Under the pieces are notes generated by a model, which saw nothing but the letters and a program-made list of their open reading frames with translations, was not told the DNA's origin and did no database searches. Shown here piece by piece: positions 14,401-15,785 of a DNA stretch of 15,785 nt (position 1 is its first letter; the number at the start of each line of letters is the position of its first letter). Source of the DNA: Mollicutes bacterium (GTDB taxonomy: Bacteria > Bacillota_I > Bacilli_A > RF39 > UBA660); contig DUUS01000042.1 of the NCBI GenBank assembly GCA_012841465.1, positions 1-15,785 on the forward strand, written 5' to 3'. The position numbers and the translations under genes were made by a program.

Positions 14401-15727
14401 CTGGAACTCCAGGATTAATAAGTTCATTAAAAGTATCGATTATTTCTCCGTTTTCAATCAGGCAGGCACCAATTTCAATAATAGAATCTCCAGCACCAGC
14501 ATTAAAACCAGTTGTTTCAACATCAAAAACACAGTATCTAGTATTAAATAAATCACCATCAGTAGGATTTTTAATAATATTAATACCATCATCACTCATT
14601 AAAAACTCAGCACCATAAATTACTTTAAATTTATCATTATCATCTTTATCAGCATTATACGACTTAACAAAGTTATGAACCTCTGGAAATGCCTGGACAC
14701 CACTGTGATCGGTTATCGCGATTCCTTTATGTCCCCAGCTAATCGCCGTTTCAATTAAATCAGTAGCCCCCACTACTCCATCCATTTGACTCATTTTAGT
14801 ATGGGCATGAAGTTCGACTCTTTTTTCTTTTGATTCATCAACTCTTTTTTCATCTTTAGAATCTATTTCTTCTATATCTCTTAAATTAAGAACTATGTCT
14901 CTTGCATAGGTATCATTTTTAGTATATCCTCTAAATTTATACCAAGAACCTTTCTTTAAATTAGAGACAATTCCATTAAAAGTATCTTCTTCTTTACCAA
15001 AGTACTTAGCAAGCATACTATCGGTTTTATCACTTATTTTAAGTGTAAGGATTCTATAACCTGTCTTTGTTGATACAAAGGTATCTATATCAAATATAAA
15101 TGCTTCAAAAGTAATATTATTTTCCTCACCAAAAACCTCATTTATTTTAGTTATTCTAGATTTAATTTGTTCTCCAAGGATAACTTTATTTTTAGGTGCA
15201 TCTTTTATAATAACTAGTTCTTTAGTATTTTCTATTTCTTCTTTAATTAATAATCTTTTTTTATTGTTAACAAATACATTTACTTCAAAGTTTCCTAAAC
15301 CATATTCTTTTAAAAAAGATGATATTTTCTTACTATTTTTAATTATTAAGTCATTTTCAACTTTACTCAGTACTTCAAAAGTAATAATACCGTCTTTAAT
15401 AATAATTTCATTATCAACTAAACTAATTAAAGAAGGATATTTCTTAGTTAATAAATCAACATAAAACTTAAGATAACTTAAAATATCTTCATCTTTTACT
15501 TCATCATAAATAAAGGTTATCTCTATTAAAGAAACATCCTTTATACCTTTTTTACACTTTTCTTTTAATTTTAAAACACTTAAAGCAGGTAAGACATTTT
15601 TACTTTTTAAATAAACATTCCAAGTCTGTTTATGCTTATTTACTACTACCTTATCTACTTTAGTATTTTTAAATTCATCAGTTAACTGAAAATCTATTTT
15701 TTTACAAAATCTTTTTAATGTTTCCAC
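11405..15727 (-). CDS. polC: DNA polymerase III alpha subunit, PolC type
   Basis: The 1440-residue replicative polymerase of low-GC Gram-positives has the expected domain order: an N-terminal domain (1-200), an OB-like region (about 205-285), and a PHP domain beginning with HAHTKMSQMDG (307-317). This is split by a proofreading exonuclease with Asp402, Glu404, Asp488, His544 and Asp549. The rest of PHP follows, then a polymerase core with a zinc finger (Cys900, 903, 931, 934) and catalytic Asp960, Asp962 (PDIDLNF) and Asp1085. The C-terminus ends QLSLFDL, a clamp-binding motif. Length is close to that of Bacillus PolC. The start is GTG, with GGAGG five bases before it. No frameshift or missing catalytic residue is seen. 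Confidence 0.97.
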   Translation of the reverse strand: METLKRFCKKIDFQLTDEFKNTKVDKVVVNKHKQTWNVYLKSKNVLPALSVLKLKEKCKKGIKDVSLIEITFIYDEVKDEDILSYLKFYVDLLTKKYPSLISLVDNEIIIKDGIITFEVLSKVENDLIIKNSKKISSFLKEYGLGNFEVNVFVNNKKRLLIKEEIENTKELVIIKDAPKNKVILGEQIKSRITKINEVFGEENNITFEAFIFDIDTFVSTKTGYRILTLKISDKTDSMLAKYFGKEEDTFNGIVSNLKKGSWYKFRGYTKNDTYARDIVLNLRDIEEIDSKDEKRVDESKEKRVELHAHTKMSQMDGVVGATDLIETAISWGHKGIAITDHSGVQAFPEVHNFVKSYNADKDDNDKFKVIYGAEFLMSDDGINIIKNPTDGDLFNTRYCVFDVETTGFNAGAGDSIIEIGACLIENGEIIDTFNELINPGVPVPPKITELTSITNEMLKDKDNEKNAIKRFKDWYKDSVLVAHNATFDMSFLEMAHQKYNLGEVTNTVIDTLELSRALEPDQFRHDLSALVKRYDVPFDEEGHHRADYDADATAKVFMKMLLEVKKHQIENIKDLNNLVAKEDAHKFGPFYHVNILVKNKVGLKNLFKLVSLASTKYLFKTPRIPRSEIEKHREGLLIGSGCYESEVFTSSRSKSEEELVNIINFYDYVEVQPKEVYEHLLVSGTFSSEMELENSLKKIIESTKEAGKLIVATGDVHHLNKEDKVYREIIVNQNVPGGGRHPLNRGPRTVVPYQHFRTTNEMIDDFKFLDKKIVKEMVIKNPNIILDMVEHVDVIIDTKGVPFSPKIENSKETVEKLVYDKARELYGEKLDPLIEERIEQELVGIIKGGYDVIYLISQMLVKKSNDEGYIVGSRGSVGSSFVATLMGITEVNPLPAHYVCSKCQYTTFEDDKGSRLALEYSSGYDLPNKKCPKCDTNMNKEGQDMPFATFLGFDANKVPDIDLNFSGDYQAKAHEYTKELFGIDNVYRAGTIGTVAAKTAFGFVKGYCEDKGITMRNAEIERLSLGCIGVKRTSGQHPGGIIVIPDYMDVFDFTPYQFPADDEKSLWRTTHFDYHPMEDELLKLDILGHDDPTMLKMLQDLTGVDVTKIPFDDPKVLKLLSSPEPLGVTKEQINCETGTLGVPELGTKFVIQMLVDTQPKTFADAVKISGLSHGTDVWLGNASELIKNNVVEFSEVIGCRDDIMVYLINNGVEPLDAFKIMEFVRKGLPSKLPDVWKEYEAILKEADIAPWYIESCAKIKYMFPKAHAVAYIMSALRIAYFKVYYPIYYYSAYFSVRCNAFEVETLIKGKEGIRNRIFELESKGYEQTNKEAEVLDVLYSALEMVERGFVFKNIDLSKSDSTKFLVTEDEKGLIIPFRALDGLGDNAAREVIKAREEKYFISIEDVHLRGKINSTTIDKMRLLGIFESLPESSQLSLFDL

Positions 15728-15756
15728 TTCCGCCTCCGAGTATTAGATCTAATTTC

Positions 15757-15785
15757 ATTATACATGATATTTTCAAATTAAGACA
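15757..15785 (-). promoter_or_regulatory. Promoter of polC (partly at the window edge)
   Basis: Perfect TATAAT (15757-15762) on the minus strand. With 17-base spacing the -35 would be TGTCTT at the last six bases of the window, a weak match; the true -35 may be cut off. The leader is about 22 bases. Confidence 0.5.

Noticed and set aside
14325..14618. Plus-strand open frame opposite polC, and similar ones opposite parE, rseP, def and the XRE gene
   Set aside because: They lie fully within well-supported genes, have low-complexity Ser/Ile/Phe-rich translations, and lack ribosome sites; they are shadows of the opposite-strand coding sequence.

Overview
The window is a low-GC chromosomal segment from a Gram-positive, cell-walled bacterium. 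The pointers are a PolC-type replicative DNA polymerase, a GTP/ATG start mix with strong AGGAGG-like ribosome sites, a peptidoglycan-type deacetylase, and a secreted thioester/isopeptide surface protein. Stop codons TAA, TAG and TGA are all used and Trp is TGG, so the code is standard rather than the mycoplasma code. An AT-rich member of the Bacilli (Erysipelotrichales/RF39-like gut lineages) would fit, but this is inferred from gene content and not proven.

Left part (1-2884): the window opens inside a minus-strand secreted adhesin with a thioester domain and a CnaB/SpaA-like isopeptide domain. It runs off the left edge. Next is a minus-strand membrane-anchored polysaccharide deacetylase. Its promoter lies back-to-back with the promoter of a plus-strand pair of tRNA genes (CAT anticodon, then Leu-TAG), which ends in a terminator.

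Middle (2885-6340): small accessory genes. A zinc-ribbon membrane protein and an HD-domain hydrolase form a plus-strand operon. A membrane-anchored XRE-type regulator follows with its own promoter. It faces a conserved-looking 139-residue protein of unknown function that has two consensus promoters in tandem. A 65-residue membrane protein is divergent from a peptide deformylase gene.

Right part (6394-15785): a minus-strand housekeeping block. In transcription order it holds polC, then cdsA-rseP (translationally coupled, own promoter), then a membrane-anchored Glu/Lys-rich protein (own promoter and terminator), then parE (own promoter, no parC neighbour here). Replication (PolC), chromosome decatenation (ParE), phospholipid synthesis (CdsA) and membrane-protease signalling (RseP) are thus clustered.

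I see no mobile element, CRISPR array, prophage or defence cassette. The most notable points are an Asn in ParE at the position where Asp-to-Asn gives quinolone resistance, an altered first motif in the deformylase, the truncated thioester adhesin, and several poorly known small membrane proteins.
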